Positions 17,201 through 25,043 of a DNA stretch of 64,000 nt are shown piece after piece. The DNA is from Dehalococcoidia bacterium (GTDB taxonomy: Bacteria > Chloroflexota > Dehalococcoidia > Lucifugimonadales > UBA3495). The stretch's first letter is position 1, and the number at the start of each line of letters is the position of its first letter. The notes below the pieces were generated by a model. The model was given only the letters and a program-made list of their open reading frames with translations, did not search any database and was not told where the DNA came from. The position numbers and the translations under genes are program-made. The stretch spans positions 18,110 to 82,109 of the forward strand of contig JAGWBI010000002.1 of assembly GCA_021295965.1 (NCBI GenBank). The letters are read 5' to 3'.

Positions 17201-17832
17201 TCAGCCTGACGGACGTAGTGCGCGTCGTTGGTTGCCAGGAGTGGTATGCCGGTGTCGCCGTGCAGCCGCAACAGCCCATCGTTGATGCGCGGCAACTGTT
17301 CGATGTGTTCGTGTCGCTGCAATTCGAGGAAGTAGTTTTCGCCGAAAAGCTCCCGGTACCAACCGACCTGCCTTTTGGCGTCATCGTAATTGCCATCGGC
17401 CAGCAGTGTGGGCACTTCCGCTGACGGGCACCCGGAAAGACAGATCAAGCCCTGGCGGTGCGACTCCAGCAGTTCCTTGTCAATGCGCGGGCGGTAGTGG
17501 AAACCTTCCAGGTGGGACCGAGTGACCAGTCGCAGCAGGTTCCGGTAGCCGGTGTTGTCTTTGGCGATGAGTACCAGGTGATTGGCGGTTCGCTCGTTGG
17601 GCGTCTTGTCGTGGCGGCTGCCGTGCGCCACGTAGAACTCGCAGCCGATAATCGGCTTGATCCCGGCTTCTTTGCATTCGGAGTAAAAATCAACCACGCC
17701 GTAGAGCGAGCCGTGGTCCGTGATGCTCATGGCGTCCATGCCCAGCTCGCGGGTCCGGTTCACCAGATCCGGGATGCGGCTGATGCCGTCGAGCATGCTG
17801 TATTCAGTGTGAGTATGGAGATGAGTGAACAC
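14239..17832 (-). CDS. dnaE: DNA polymerase III alpha subunit
   Basis: The replicative polymerase. It opens with the PHP domain (HLHTHTEYSMLDG), followed by the C-family polymerase core with the catalytic aspartates in PDIDMDFQDDRRDEV, then LFQLESAGMQRYIKELKPSDLGDIAAMIALYRPGPM-type fingers, a helix-hairpin-helix and an OB region. The C-terminal 100 residues include an Asn/Gly/Ser-rich linker (NGSTATNGS) before a conserved end. The frame is open from a TTG at 17883, but the GTG at 17832 starts exactly where DnaE proteins start (VFTHLHTHTE); this gives 1197 residues. The gene is alone in its transcription unit. Confidence 0.96.
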   Translation of the reverse strand: MFTHLHTHTEYSMLDGISRIPDLVNRTRELGMDAMSITDHGSLYGVVDFYSECKEAGIKPIIGCEFYVAHGSRHDKTPNERTANHLVLIAKDNTGYRNLLRLVTRSHLEGFHYRPRIDKELLESHRQGLICLSGCPSAEVPTLLADGNYDDAKRQVGWYRELFGENYFLELQRHEHIEQLPRINDGLLRLHGDTGIPLLATNDAHYVRQADYQYQDVYICIQTGTNVLDDKRLRMEDSSYYIKTPEEMAALFADFPQAVEITGEVAQECNVSLGFGQMHLPRYPTPNGEDADAYLERICWEGFNERYGRNNEAARARMEYELEVVRQTSFANYFLVVWDIISFVRRQQILFGVRGSAAASVVLYCLGITDVDPMAYNLVFERFLNFERKEMPDIDMDFQDDRRDEVLRYVIDRYGSDRVAQIITFGTLGPKAALRDVGRGLGMSYGDVDRIARMVPFKSRTLADAMTASPELGQVYQTDGSMRELVDHAQALEGIVHHVSTHAAGVLIADEPLTETVPLQRPSRGDENSPVMMTQYSMDPVAKLGLLKMDFLGLTNLTILDRTIKLLDEERGIRIDLTRLGLDDPETYELLGTGNTSDLFQLESAGMQRYIKELKPSDLGDIAAMIALYRPGPMEHIDRFIRSKHGREQVSYPHPSMKELLGETYGVIVYQDQVLHILQNFAGYSLGEADTVRKAMGKKIPALMAEERERFVAGSVQQGYTEQMGTEIFNLIEPFAGYAFNKAHSVSYGLISYWTAYFKTHYPLEYMASVLNCRLDHGERYVASINECTRMGIGIGLPDVNHSGIFYTIDKAGEKSPHGGRLRIGLSAVKTVGEAAVVPIVQERQAGGEYASISDFCRRVDVSGLNRRTLEGLAKAGAFDSLAPRAAVVGNLDRIWAVAQQETRNRNSGQVGMFGEELDSGAGGTLLDFDASQPDYTLQEKAALEKEYLGVALSYNPLLALAAIDPGDAYNSVEQLHEDMISTTVTLLGHIASVAERYTRDNRKFLRVDLALVGGLVEAMVWPDALDKTAHIWQAGRVARVTGRLQIRGDDFSIACYEAQEYQLPDQATASETQEEPAEPRPRTKRAPNTNGSTATNGSVAPASPGKNGSREAGVLIKMIETDDPDEDRYRLRQAIRVMLEYTGDDKVYLELNLKEERRVLMEIPTVSTAICDELQQRVKDLLREDETCCEYQGSAV

Positions 17833-17969
17833 TATGATGGAACCTGCTAGAGGGCTGGATTCGTCAAATTGGCGACGGCTCAATGATAGCAGTCGTAATG
17901 TCGGCAGGCAGTATCATTATGTCATCACTCGTTGTACCGACACCAAAAACCTGCCTTTAAACCGAATGA

Positions 17970-17993
17970 CCCGCCGCCAAAATTAGCGACGGG
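17970..17993 (-). terminator. Possible terminator after the UGSC-neighbour gene
   Basis: CCCGTCGC and GCGGCGGG can pair (one G-T) around TAATTTTG, about 30 bases after the 357-residue gene ends. The U-tract is poor, so the call is weak. Confidence 0.35.
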
Positions 17994-18021
17994 CCATGGT
18001 ATTCCGGCTACCCCGGCGGGC

Positions 18022-19095
18022 CTATCCCGGAATCTCTATCCTTTCCGTCACGACCCGCGTCACGCCCCACCCGGCTAACCACGCGGAATGCCGACCGTCA
18101 CCCCCGGCCACGACGATCACAATGTCGTCCGCTTGGGGGGCGATGGGAACCATCGTATCGGGCTTGGTATCGTCAATCCAGGCCGGGTAGTTGCGATTGC
18201 CCCAATGTCCGAGCCCGGAAAGCTCTTGGATGGACATTCGCGCGTTGGAGTAGATGTACTCACGCACGTCTTTTTTGGACAGGCCGTCAGCGGCGATCTC
18301 GGCGGCGTGTTCCGGGCTGATTACCAGCGTAACCTGTGCGCCGGTCCCAATCTGGTAGTAGTTGGAGAAGCCCGTGGCCCGCGTCGCCCGCACGAGGGTG
18401 TTGAGCACCTCGATGCCACGCGACACCGTGGTTTCCATAATCGGGTAGAAACCCCTGATGGCGTGGAGTGTGACCATGCTGTCTTCGGGGTCAAGTCCCA
18501 ACTCGACGTGGCGCGGCTCCCAGGGGCTGCGCGCTTCGTTCTCCGCGAAGCAGAAAGAATATCGTCCGGGCATGGCGAGGGTAGCCTTGTCCATTTCGCC
18601 GATGATCAAGCCGGCAACGTTGCGGACGAATAGGCGCAGCGCCCGTCCTATCGTGGCGTTGGCCCGATACCCGGGGCCGAAGCAGCCGGAGTCGCCGTTG
18701 ATGCCCAGCTGCTCGGCGACGGGGCCGTTGACGATTACAACCGGCGCAGCTCCGCCGGTGGTTGCCTGGCACCCGGCCAGGTTAAACGGCGTCTGCAGCG
18801 CGGCCTTGACGCAAGCCACCACGACCGGAAAATACTCCGGTCGGCAGCCGGCCATTACCGCGTTGATCGCGACTTTCTCGATGGTGACGTCCGAGTTGGA
18901 AGGCTGGGCGACGCCCAGGGACAGCGACGGATCTTCGCCCCAAGGCCCCAGCATCCGGCGTACCGCTTCTTCGGTGGCCGGAACGACCGGCATCCCGTCG
19001 GTCCACCCCTGTTCTTCGTAGTAGTCCTGGATAGCGTCGTAGGAGTCCTCGACGCTGATGCGGCGGGAGTTCAAAGCGGGGGAGTTGGTGGTCAT
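18022..19095 (-). CDS. Uncharacterised 357-residue protein in the UGSC selenoprotein cluster
   Basis: I cannot name this family with certainty. Conserved-looking parts are DGMPVVPATEEAVRRMLG, AVMAGCRPEYFPVVVACVKA, LAGCQATTGGAAPVVIVNGP and NGDSGCFGPGYRANATIGRALRL, with four cysteines in the first half, and a C-terminal DIVIVVAGGDGRHSAWL strand-loop. It lacks a signal peptide and membrane segments. It begins 3 bases after the EEP gene ends and is third after the UGSC selenoprotein on the same strand, so a joint redox or catabolic role is plausible but unproven. Its internal Gly/Ala-rich loops look like a ligand-binding enzyme rather than a structural protein. Confidence 0.7.
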   Translation of the reverse strand: MTTNSPALNSRRISVEDSYDAIQDYYEEQGWTDGMPVVPATEEAVRRMLGPWGEDPSLSLGVAQPSNSDVTIEKVAINAVMAGCRPEYFPVVVACVKAALQTPFNLAGCQATTGGAAPVVIVNGPVAEQLGINGDSGCFGPGYRANATIGRALRLFVRNVAGLIIGEMDKATLAMPGRYSFCFAENEARSPWEPRHVELGLDPEDSMVTLHAIRGFYPIMETTVSRGIEVLNTLVRATRATGFSNYYQIGTGAQVTLVISPEHAAEIAADGLSKKDVREYIYSNARMSIQELSGLGHWGNRNYPAWIDDTKPDTMVPIAPQADDIVIVVAGGDGRHSAWLAGWGVTRVVTERIEIPG

Positions 19096-19097
19096 GT

Positions 19098-19823
19098 TTA
19101 ACTCGACTGTGGGGTCAGGGTGGCGAAGACGCCGAAGTGATCGGACAGGTCTTTCGGCTTATCCTTGCAATTGCTGATTGCGCCCACGGGTTCGGTGCGC
19201 AAGTCGGTGCTGATGGCAATGTGGTCTATGGCCTTGCCATCCTGAAAACCAATATTTGCGGTGATGATCTCGAGGCGTGATGCTATGACCGAACGCAGCC
19301 TGTCGCGTACACGATCTGGTGGCCCATTAGGGACGACGCCGATGCGTTGGTTGAAATCCCCCATCACTATCAGTCGGGAGTGGGTAATACGGTCAAGCAC
19401 GGCATCCAGGCCGTCAAGATATTCGAGATGGTCTTGCCATGCTCGGCGATTCCCGCGTTTCTTGGGTGTTCTGGAGTTGCGCCAGGGAATACAGACGCCA
19501 ATTACCGTGACATCTCCTATTGACGACTGGGTTGTTCCTGCCACGAATCGCCCCGGAGGAAGCGCCGAACTGCCTTTCCAATCAACTTTCCGCCACAGAT
19601 GACGAGACCAAAGCACCACCTTGCGCCGGCCGGGTGCGACCGGGTATCCGTAGTAAGGCTGCGGCCAAATAGCGTGGCCACCAGCGTGCAACAACTGGTT
19701 ACTGGTCTCGGTAAGGCAGATTATTTCCGGGCAATGGTCGCCAATTCGACGCAGAATTTCAGGGCTACGCTTCGATAGAGGCGTAGCCCATTTAACGTTC
19801 CAGTTCACCACGCCTAGGGACAT
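19098..19823 (-). CDS. Endonuclease/exonuclease/phosphatase (EEP) family protein
   Basis: A 241-residue protein of the EEP fold. NWNVKWAT near residue 8 carries the metal-binding Asn; PEIICLTET supplies the catalytic Glu. MGDFNQRIG is the classic GDFN motif, and the closing SDHFGV provides the Asp-His pair. This group cleaves phosphodiesters (DNA repair nucleases, sphingomyelinase-like phosphatases); the exact substrate is not clear. It has no signal peptide. It lies 22 bases after the UGSC gene and 2 bases before the 357-residue gene. Confidence 0.85.
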   Translation of the reverse strand: MSLGVVNWNVKWATPLSKRSPEILRRIGDHCPEIICLTETSNQLLHAGGHAIWPQPYYGYPVAPGRRKVVLWSRHLWRKVDWKGSSALPPGRFVAGTTQSSIGDVTVIGVCIPWRNSRTPKKRGNRRAWQDHLEYLDGLDAVLDRITHSRLIVMGDFNQRIGVVPNGPPDRVRDRLRSVIASRLEIITANIGFQDGKAIDHIAISTDLRTEPVGAISNCKDKPKDLSDHFGVFATLTPQSS

Positions 19824-19845
19824 GAACCGTCGCCCCTGTCAGCGG

Positions 19846-20385
19846 CTAACCGCCGTTGGTCAGCATCTCGGCAATCTGACCCGCGTACTGGTGAGCAAGC
19901 TCCCGAACCTCCGGAATGGAGCGGGGCGCCAGCGGGCTGGGCAGGGCCAGGATCTGCACGGTCGGCATTCCCAGCGAAGAGGCGCGGGCGTGAGCTGCCC
20001 TGGTGAAGCTCTCGGTGATGACGCTGACGGACGGGACGCCGCGGGTTTCGGTAACTACTGTGTCGTGGAGACCCCACGCTGTGCAGCTCCCTCAATCCGC
20101 GATGCCGTGCACCACCGCATCGCACTGGGCCACCAGCTCGTCGATGGTATCGTCCGAGCACGGCGCGCTGAAGCTGAACTTGCGCAGGTACACCACCTTT
20201 TCAACAGCGTACTCTTCTTCAAGGATCACCTGTAGTTCCTGGAGAAAGTTGTCGGAGTGGTACTTCCGGTTCTCCAGCAGGCCGATGGTTTTCCCGGCCA
20301 GACCGGGCAGGCGCTGGGCAGAGTCGCGCTCGGCGGTCTGTTGCTCCGGCCTGGGGTCGAGTATCTGGATGGTGGCAGTGGTCAT
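19846..20385 (-). CDS. UGSC-family selenoprotein
   Basis: The frame opens at ATG 20385 (GGAGG nine bases upstream), meets a UGA at 20094-20092 and continues to TAG at 19846, 179 residues. Around the UGA it reads CDAVVHGIAD-U-GSC-TAWGLHDTVV, the U-G-S-C redox motif that names this family; homologues carry Cys or Sec at the U position. The downstream part (TETRGVPSVSVITESF, ARASSLGMPTVQI, LAHQYAGQIAEML) is well-formed protein. A hairpin with a GGUCU loop lies 16-30 bases after the UGA. The function is unknown; the motif suggests thiol/selenol redox chemistry. It sits between guaB3 and the EEP gene. Confidence 0.92.
20064..20078 (-). promoter_or_regulatory. bSECIS-like hairpin of the UGSC gene
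   Basis: On the transcript CGTGG-GGTCT-CCACG forms a five-base-pair stem with a GGUCU loop, starting 16 bases from the U of the UGA. E. coli fdhF has the same GGUCU apical loop, recognised by SelB. This supports selenocysteine rather than termination. Confidence 0.75.
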
Positions 20386-20410
20386 AGCGTTCCTCCGTAC
20401 AATCTTACAA

Positions 20411-20439
20411 CCGTCATTCCCGCGAAAGCGGGACTCCAG
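20411..20439. repeat. Copy of the CATTCCCGCGAAAGCGGG palindromic repeat
   Basis: A short hairpin-forming repeat (TCCCGC/GCGGGA around GAAA) between guaB3 and the UGSC gene. The same core occurs inside the composite element at 25494, with one base changed (GGGACTCC here, GGGAATCC there). Repeats of this type are dispersed in many bacterial genomes. Confidence 0.75.
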
Positions 20440-20442
20440 CGC

Positions 20443-21579
20443 TTATCCCTGCATCTGGTAGTGCTTGCCCTCGGTTTTAATGGCCGGGGCGATTACCATT
20501 TCAGTCTTGTGGAAGTCGCGGACCGTGTAGGCCCCGCACATCCCCATGGCTACGCGCAGCGCGCCGACTAGATTTTGGGTCCCGTTGGTGACGCTCGACG
20601 GCCCGTGGAGCAACTGCTTCAGCGTCCCCTTGGTACCCACGTTGATGCGAGTGCCCCTGGGCAATTCCGGGTGCGCGTTGGCCATGCCCCAGTTGTAGCC
20701 CCGCCCGGGCGCTTCCGCAGCCTGGGCGAAGGGAGTGCCGAGCATGACCCCGTCGGCGCCACTGGCCATAGCCTTGCACACGTCGCCGCCCGTGCGCAGT
20801 CCGCCGTCTGTGATGACGTTGACGTACCTCCCGGTGCGCTGGAAGTAGTCTTCCCTCGCTGCGGCGCATTCCAACGTGGCCGTAACCTGCGGCACGCCGA
20901 CGCCGGTCACCTCTCGCGTGGTGCAGGCCGCGCCCGGTCCGACCCCGACCAATACGGCGTCGACCCCGGTCTCCATCAACTCGCTGGCGACGCCGTAACT
21001 GACGCAGTTGCCCACCACGACCGGAACATTCAGAGATTCGATCAGTTCAGCAAAGATCAGGCCCCGGTAGCTCCGGGAAACGTGACGGGCGGTGGTCACG
21101 GTGGACTGTACTACGATGATGTCAGCGCCGGCTTCCACCGCCAGAGGGCTGAACCGTTTGGTAGTTTGAGGAGTGAAGGCGATGGCCGCCACGGAACCCG
21201 ATTTCTTGATTTCCTGGACGCGCTCACCGATCAAGTTTTCCTGAACGGGGTCGCTGTACACTTCCTGGAGGTACTCGGTGACTTCGCTCTGGTCCATGGA
21301 GATGATCCCTTCCAGAACCGAGTAGGGATCGTCATAACGGGTGTAGAGTCCTTCTCCGTTGAGAACTCCCAAACCGCCCATTTCGTGCATCAACGTGGCG
21401 AAGCGCGGCGACACTGAGCCGTCCATGGCTGACGCCAACACCGGAGCATCGAAGGAGAACTGGCCGATGCTCATTTGAGTGGAGGTCATTTCCGGATTGA
21501 TGGTAACTTCGCCGGGGACGATGGCAACCTCGTCGAACCCGTAGGAACGCTCCAATTCCTTGAGCAAACGCCTGGCCAT
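20443..21579 (-). CDS. GuaB3-family IMP dehydrogenase-related protein
   Basis: A 378-residue TIM-barrel protein of the GuaB3 group, which lacks the CBS domains of true IMP dehydrogenase. The catalytic loop [17 protein letters not shown] has the nucleophilic Cys. [27 protein letters not shown] is the phosphate-binding region. The N-terminal [23 protein letters not shown] start is characteristic. Recent work links some GuaB3 enzymes to GMP reductase activity; here either purine role is possible. GAGGTG precedes the ATG. It is first in the leftward cluster containing the UGSC selenoprotein, separated by 57 bases that hold a palindromic repeat. Confidence 0.9.
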   Translation of the reverse strand: MARRLLKELERSYGFDEVAIVPGEVTINPEMTSTQMSIGQFSFDAPVLASAMDGSVSPRFATLMHEMGGLGVLNGEGLYTRYDDPYSVLEGIISMDQSEVTEYLQEVYSDPVQENLIGERVQEIKKSGSVAAIAFTPQTTKRFSPLAVEAGADIIVVQSTVTTARHVSRSYRGLIFAELIESLNVPVVVGNCVSYGVASELMETGVDAVLVGVGPGAACTTREVTGVGVPQVTATLECAAAREDYFQRTGRYVNVITDGGLRTGGDVCKAMASGADGVMLGTPFAQAAEAPGRGYNWGMANAHPELPRGTRINVGTKGTLKQLLHGPSSVTNGTQNLVGALRVAMGMCGAYTVRDFHKTEMVIAPAIKTEGKHYQMQG

Positions 21580-21699
21580 TGTGTCACCTCAATTCCTGTC
21601 GTGACGGGCGGAAGATGTTCGTTAGGGGTCTATCCGTCAACGGACGGGTTTTCGCCCCGGAAGTTTCCGTTATGGGATTGCTATCATATATTTTAGCAG

Positions 21700-21728
21700 T
21701 CGGGGGCGCCCTGAGTTGGCGCCCCCGA
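21700..21728 (-). terminator. Terminator-like hairpin after clpC
   Basis: TCGGGGGCGCC and GGCGCCCCCGA form an 11-bp stem around a seven-base loop, 28 bases past the clpC stop. On the minus strand it is followed by CTGCTAAAATATATG, not a clean U-tract, so it may act partly with other factors. Confidence 0.5.
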
Positions 21729-21756
21729 TTATTCCATTATTGGATATCTGCCTGGC

Positions 21757-24231
21757 CTAAGCGACAGGCAGGGCAGCCGTCTCCTTGCTGCGTACCTTGA
21801 TGCAAATTTTGCCATCCTCGTCGAGGTCCACAATGGCTGTGTCCCCTTCGTCGAACTTGCCGCCCAAGAGTTCGTCGGACAGCCGGTCTTCCACCTCATT
21901 CTGGATGAGACGGCGCAACGGGCGGGCTCCCAATACCGGGTCGAAACCGTTGTCGCCCAGGTACTCGCGGGCCGCTTCCGTTAGCTCTATGCTGATTTCC
22001 CGCTCTCGCAGCTCTAGCCGTACCATGTTCATCATCAGGTCCACGATTTGGTGGATCTCGTCTCTGCTCAGAGCGTGGAACACGATGGTGGCGTCCAGGC
22101 GGTTGAGGAATTCAGGCCGGAAGAAGCGCTTGACTTCCTCCATCACCTTGTCCTTCATTCGCTCGTAGGCTTGGTGATCGGTCTGCGCCTGGTCGGACTT
22201 GACCGCAAATCCGAGGCTGGTGTCGCGCCTGATGAGGTCGGAACCCAGGTTGCTGGTCATGACGATGATGGAGTTGCGGAAATCGACCCGGCGGCCCCGC
22301 GCGTCGGTCAATTGACCGGCGTCGAAAATCTGCAGCAGTATGTTGAAGATCTCCGGGTGCGCCTTTTCGATCTCGTCCAGCAGGATGGCGCAGTAGTTCT
22401 TCTTGCGCACGCCCTCGGTGAGCTGGCCGCCTTCGTCGTATCCCACGTATCCCGGAGGCGCTCCGATGAGGCGGGCCGTGGTGTGGCGCTCCTGGAATTC
22501 GGACATATCCAAGCGGATCATGTTGTCCTCATGACCGAAGAGGAATTCCGCCATAGCCCGTACCAACTCAGTCTTGCCAACCCCGGTGGGACCAAGGAAC
22601 AGGAAGACGCCAATGGGGTGTCGCGGGTCCTTGAGACCGGCGCGCGCCCGGCGCACCGCCTTGGAGATTCCCACGATTGCTTCGTCCTGCCCAATGATGC
22701 GCTGGTGGAGTTCCTCCTCCATGCGCAGAAGGCGTTCCGTCTCTTCTTGAGCCAGCCGGGTGACCGGGATCCCGGTCCACATGCTGACCACCTCGGCGAT
22801 GTCCTCCTCGGTGACCTGCGTGCGTTCCTTGTTGCGGTCGGCCTTCCACTCGCGCTCCAGGTCTCCTACGTTCTCGGTGAGATGGAGTTCCCGGTCGCGG
22901 AGTTCGGCGGCCACTTCATACTGTTGGGATGCGATGGCTTCGTCTTTCTCTTTGCGAACGCGCTCCAGCACTTCCATAGCGTCCCTGACTTCCTGGGGAG
23001 CATGGGCGCCACGCAACCGCACTCGCGACCCGGCCTCGTCCAGAAGGTCGATGGCCTTGTCGGGCAGGAAACGATCGGGGATGTAACGGGTGGACAGCGT
23101 CGCGGCAGCTTGCACCGCGGCATCCGTTATTTCGACGTTGTGGTGGTCCTCGTATTGGACTTTCACGCCGCGTAGGATGTCCACTGTCATATCGGGGTCA
23201 GGTTCTTCAACCCGGACGGGTTGCAGGCGGCGTTCCAGCGCGGGGTCGCGTTCCACGTACTTGCGATAATCGTCCATCGTGGTGGCGCCTATGCACTGGA
23301 TTTCACCACGGGCCAGAGAAGGTTTGAGGATGTTGGAGGCATCCACCGCGCCCTCTGCCGCGCCGGCTCCGACCAGCGTGTGTATCTCGTCGATGAACAG
23401 CACACAGTTGCCGGAGGTTTTGATTTCTTCGATGACTTTCTTCAGCCGCTCCTCGAACTCGCCCCGGTATTTGGTGCCCGCTACCAGCGCGCCCATATCA
23501 AGGGTCACGAGGCGCTTGCCCTGCAGAGTTTCCGGCACGTCGCCGGAGGAGATCTGCTGAGCCATGGCCTCTACGATGGCGGTCTTCCCCACCCCGGGTT
23601 CCCCCACCAGGACCGGATTATTCTTGGTGCGGCGGCTGAGGATCTGGGTCACACGTTCGATCTCGGTATCTCTTCCGATAACGGGGTCGAGTTTGCCGCC
23701 AAGGGCCGCGTTGGTGAGGTCAACTCCCAACTGGTCCAGGGTCGGCGTGCGCGTGGTGGACCGGGAACTGCTGGTTCCGCTGCCGCCAGAGTTGCTGAGG
23801 ATGCGATGGGTCTCGGCGCGCACTTTTTCAAGGTTAACGCCCAGACTCTCCAGCACCCCTGCCGCAACTCCCTCACCTTCTCGCAACAATCCTATGAGTA
23901 GATGCTCGGTGCCGATGTAGGTGTGGTTCATACGCCGCGCTTCGTCGACGGCCAACTCTACGACCTTTTTGGCCCGAGGGGTAAGTCCGATTTCGCCCTG
24001 CGCCGGCCGTTCGCCGCGGCCGATGATGAATTCCACGGCCGAGCGGACCTTGGTCAGGTCAACACTCAGCCCGGACAGCACTCGAGCGGCTACGCCCTCG
24101 GTCTCACGTACCAAGCCCAGCAGGATGTGCTCCGTGCCGATGTAGTTGTGGTTAAACCGCTGAGCCTCTTCCTGGGCCAGCGACAGAACCCGCCGCGCCC
24201 GCTCTGAAAACTTCTCGAATCTGCTGCCCAT
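21757..24231 (-). CDS. clpC: ATP-dependent Clp protease ATP-binding subunit ClpC
   Basis: The Hsp100 unfoldase that feeds ClpP. At 824 residues it has the two N-terminal repeats ([16 protein letters not shown] and the second repeat near residue 80), AAA-1 with Walker A GEPGVGKT near residue 210, a UVR-containing middle domain (about 420-460), and AAA-2 with Walker A GPTGVGKT near 550, followed by the D2-small domain. The UVR/M-domain distinguishes ClpC from ClpA or ClpB. AGGAGAG precedes the ATG. No mcsA, mcsB or ctsR neighbours are present. An inverted repeat overlaps the likely transcription start upstream. Confidence 0.95.
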   Translation of the reverse strand: MGSRFEKFSERARRVLSLAQEEAQRFNHNYIGTEHILLGLVRETEGVAARVLSGLSVDLTKVRSAVEFIIGRGERPAQGEIGLTPRAKKVVELAVDEARRMNHTYIGTEHLLIGLLREGEGVAAGVLESLGVNLEKVRAETHRILSNSGGSGTSSSRSTTRTPTLDQLGVDLTNAALGGKLDPVIGRDTEIERVTQILSRRTKNNPVLVGEPGVGKTAIVEAMAQQISSGDVPETLQGKRLVTLDMGALVAGTKYRGEFEERLKKVIEEIKTSGNCVLFIDEIHTLVGAGAAEGAVDASNILKPSLARGEIQCIGATTMDDYRKYVERDPALERRLQPVRVEEPDPDMTVDILRGVKVQYEDHHNVEITDAAVQAAATLSTRYIPDRFLPDKAIDLLDEAGSRVRLRGAHAPQEVRDAMEVLERVRKEKDEAIASQQYEVAAELRDRELHLTENVGDLEREWKADRNKERTQVTEEDIAEVVSMWTGIPVTRLAQEETERLLRMEEELHQRIIGQDEAIVGISKAVRRARAGLKDPRHPIGVFLFLGPTGVGKTELVRAMAEFLFGHEDNMIRLDMSEFQERHTTARLIGAPPGYVGYDEGGQLTEGVRKKNYCAILLDEIEKAHPEIFNILLQIFDAGQLTDARGRRVDFRNSIIVMTSNLGSDLIRRDTSLGFAVKSDQAQTDHQAYERMKDKVMEEVKRFFRPEFLNRLDATIVFHALSRDEIHQIVDLMMNMVRLELREREISIELTEAAREYLGDNGFDPVLGARPLRRLIQNEVEDRLSDELLGGKFDEGDTAIVDLDEDGKICIKVRSKETAALPVA

Positions 24232-24249
24232 GAGTCTCTCCTGGGTTGG

Positions 24250-24284
24250 AATAACGCCAATGGCTTCGCTCTGGTGCCGTTATT
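24250..24284 (-). promoter_or_regulatory. Inverted repeat at the clpC promoter
   Basis: AATAACG-CCA (24250-24259) and TGG-TGC-CGTTATT (24272-24284) form a bulged palindrome. It begins inside a TACAAT -10 candidate (24282-24287, minus strand), so it would cover the transcription start and could be an operator; as RNA it would be a 5'-leader hairpin. It matches neither the HAIR nor the CtsR consensus. Confidence 0.35.
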
Positions 24285-24435
24285 GTACCCCATTTAACCA
24301 AAAATAAAAGCGACTTCGCACCGATTCTATCGGCACAGCCGCTGATAATGGTTATCCATTTTTACGTTGCAATGGCCTGGGGTCGCCAGTCGGTTCTTCA
24401 TGCGGCATTACACCCGCCACACGTAGATCAAATGA

Positions 24436-24543
24436 CTTTTTGGTGCTTTCCGGCGGTGACCTATTTTCCCACTCCGTTACCAGAGCAGTATCGTCGGCGC
24501 TGGGGCGTTTCACTTCCGTGTTCGCGCTTGAACCACCAGAAAG
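24436..24543 (-). rRNA. rrf: 5S ribosomal RNA, unlinked
   Basis: On the minus strand the ends CTTTCTGGTG and CACCAAAAAG form helix I with one mismatch. The interior shows the 5S core: GCGCGAACACGGAAGTGAAAC, the CGCCGACGATACTGC arm, and AACGGAGTGGGAAAATAGG before CACCGCC. The length is about 108 bases. No 23S or 16S rRNA is adjacent. A dedicated promoter lies directly upstream. Confidence 0.9.
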
Positions 24544-24553
24544 CAACGGGGGC

Positions 24554-24582
24554 ATTATGCCCCAAATCGTCCCGTTTGGCAA
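24554..24582 (-). promoter_or_regulatory. Promoter of the solitary 5S rRNA
   Basis: Minus strand TTGCCA (24577-24582), 17-base spacer, CATAAT (24554-24559), the -10 ending 11 bases before the 5S 5' end. The -10 sits in a perfect GGGGCATAATGCCCC palindrome, which could also be an operator. Confidence 0.65.
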
Positions 24583-24637
24583 GCGTAATGTTGGCCAAGT
24601 CGCGCTCGTTGGCAGGGGTCGCAGAAGGGGGCTGTGC

Positions 24638-24643
24638 TATACT
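24638..24643 (+). promoter_or_regulatory. Extended -10 of the tRNA-Lys gene
   Basis: TGC-TATACT, an extended -10 element, 30 bases upstream of the tRNA. The -35 region is poor, as is common with extended -10 promoters. Confidence 0.45.
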
Positions 24644-24672
24644 GCCTTCGAGGGTCAGCGCATGGCCGTCGC

Positions 24673-24748
24673 GGGCCGTTAGCTCAGCTGGCAGAGCACC
24701 GGACTTTTAATCCGGGTGTCGTGGGTTCGATCCCCACACGGCCCACCA
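24673..24748 (+). tRNA. tRNA-Lys (anticodon TTT), CCA encoded
   Basis: Acceptor GGGCCGT pairs with ACGGCCC. The D-arm is AGCTCAGCTGGCAGAGC, the anticodon loop CTTTTAA reads TTT, and the T-arm is GTGGGTTCGATCCCCAC. Discriminator A and CCA are encoded. It is divergent from the 5S rRNA gene. Confidence 0.97.
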
Positions 24749-25043
24749 ACGCCCCTTAGGATGCCCTCAATCCGTGGCCTTTGCGCGGTGATGCAACGAC
24801 CACCCAGCACTTGTCAATCGAGCCCGCCGGGGATGTGAACCAGAGCACCGCGGGTCCCTACAGCGATGCGGTTCCAGCATGGGCGCCGACATTTGAGAAT
24901 TACATCCTCCAGCATCCCGATGGCGGCGCCGAATTGCTGATAGTTATGGACGTTCTCCCGGAATATCGCGATTTCTTCGGAAATACGCGGCCCTTATGCG
25001 TAATCAACTATACGCCCAGCTTGCGTTTCCAGGAGGTTGAGCA

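Noticed and set aside
20092-20385. A 97-residue protein ending at the UGA, or a pseudogene
   Set aside because: The 81 codons after the UGA encode the rest of the UGSC family domain, and a SECIS-like hairpin is present.
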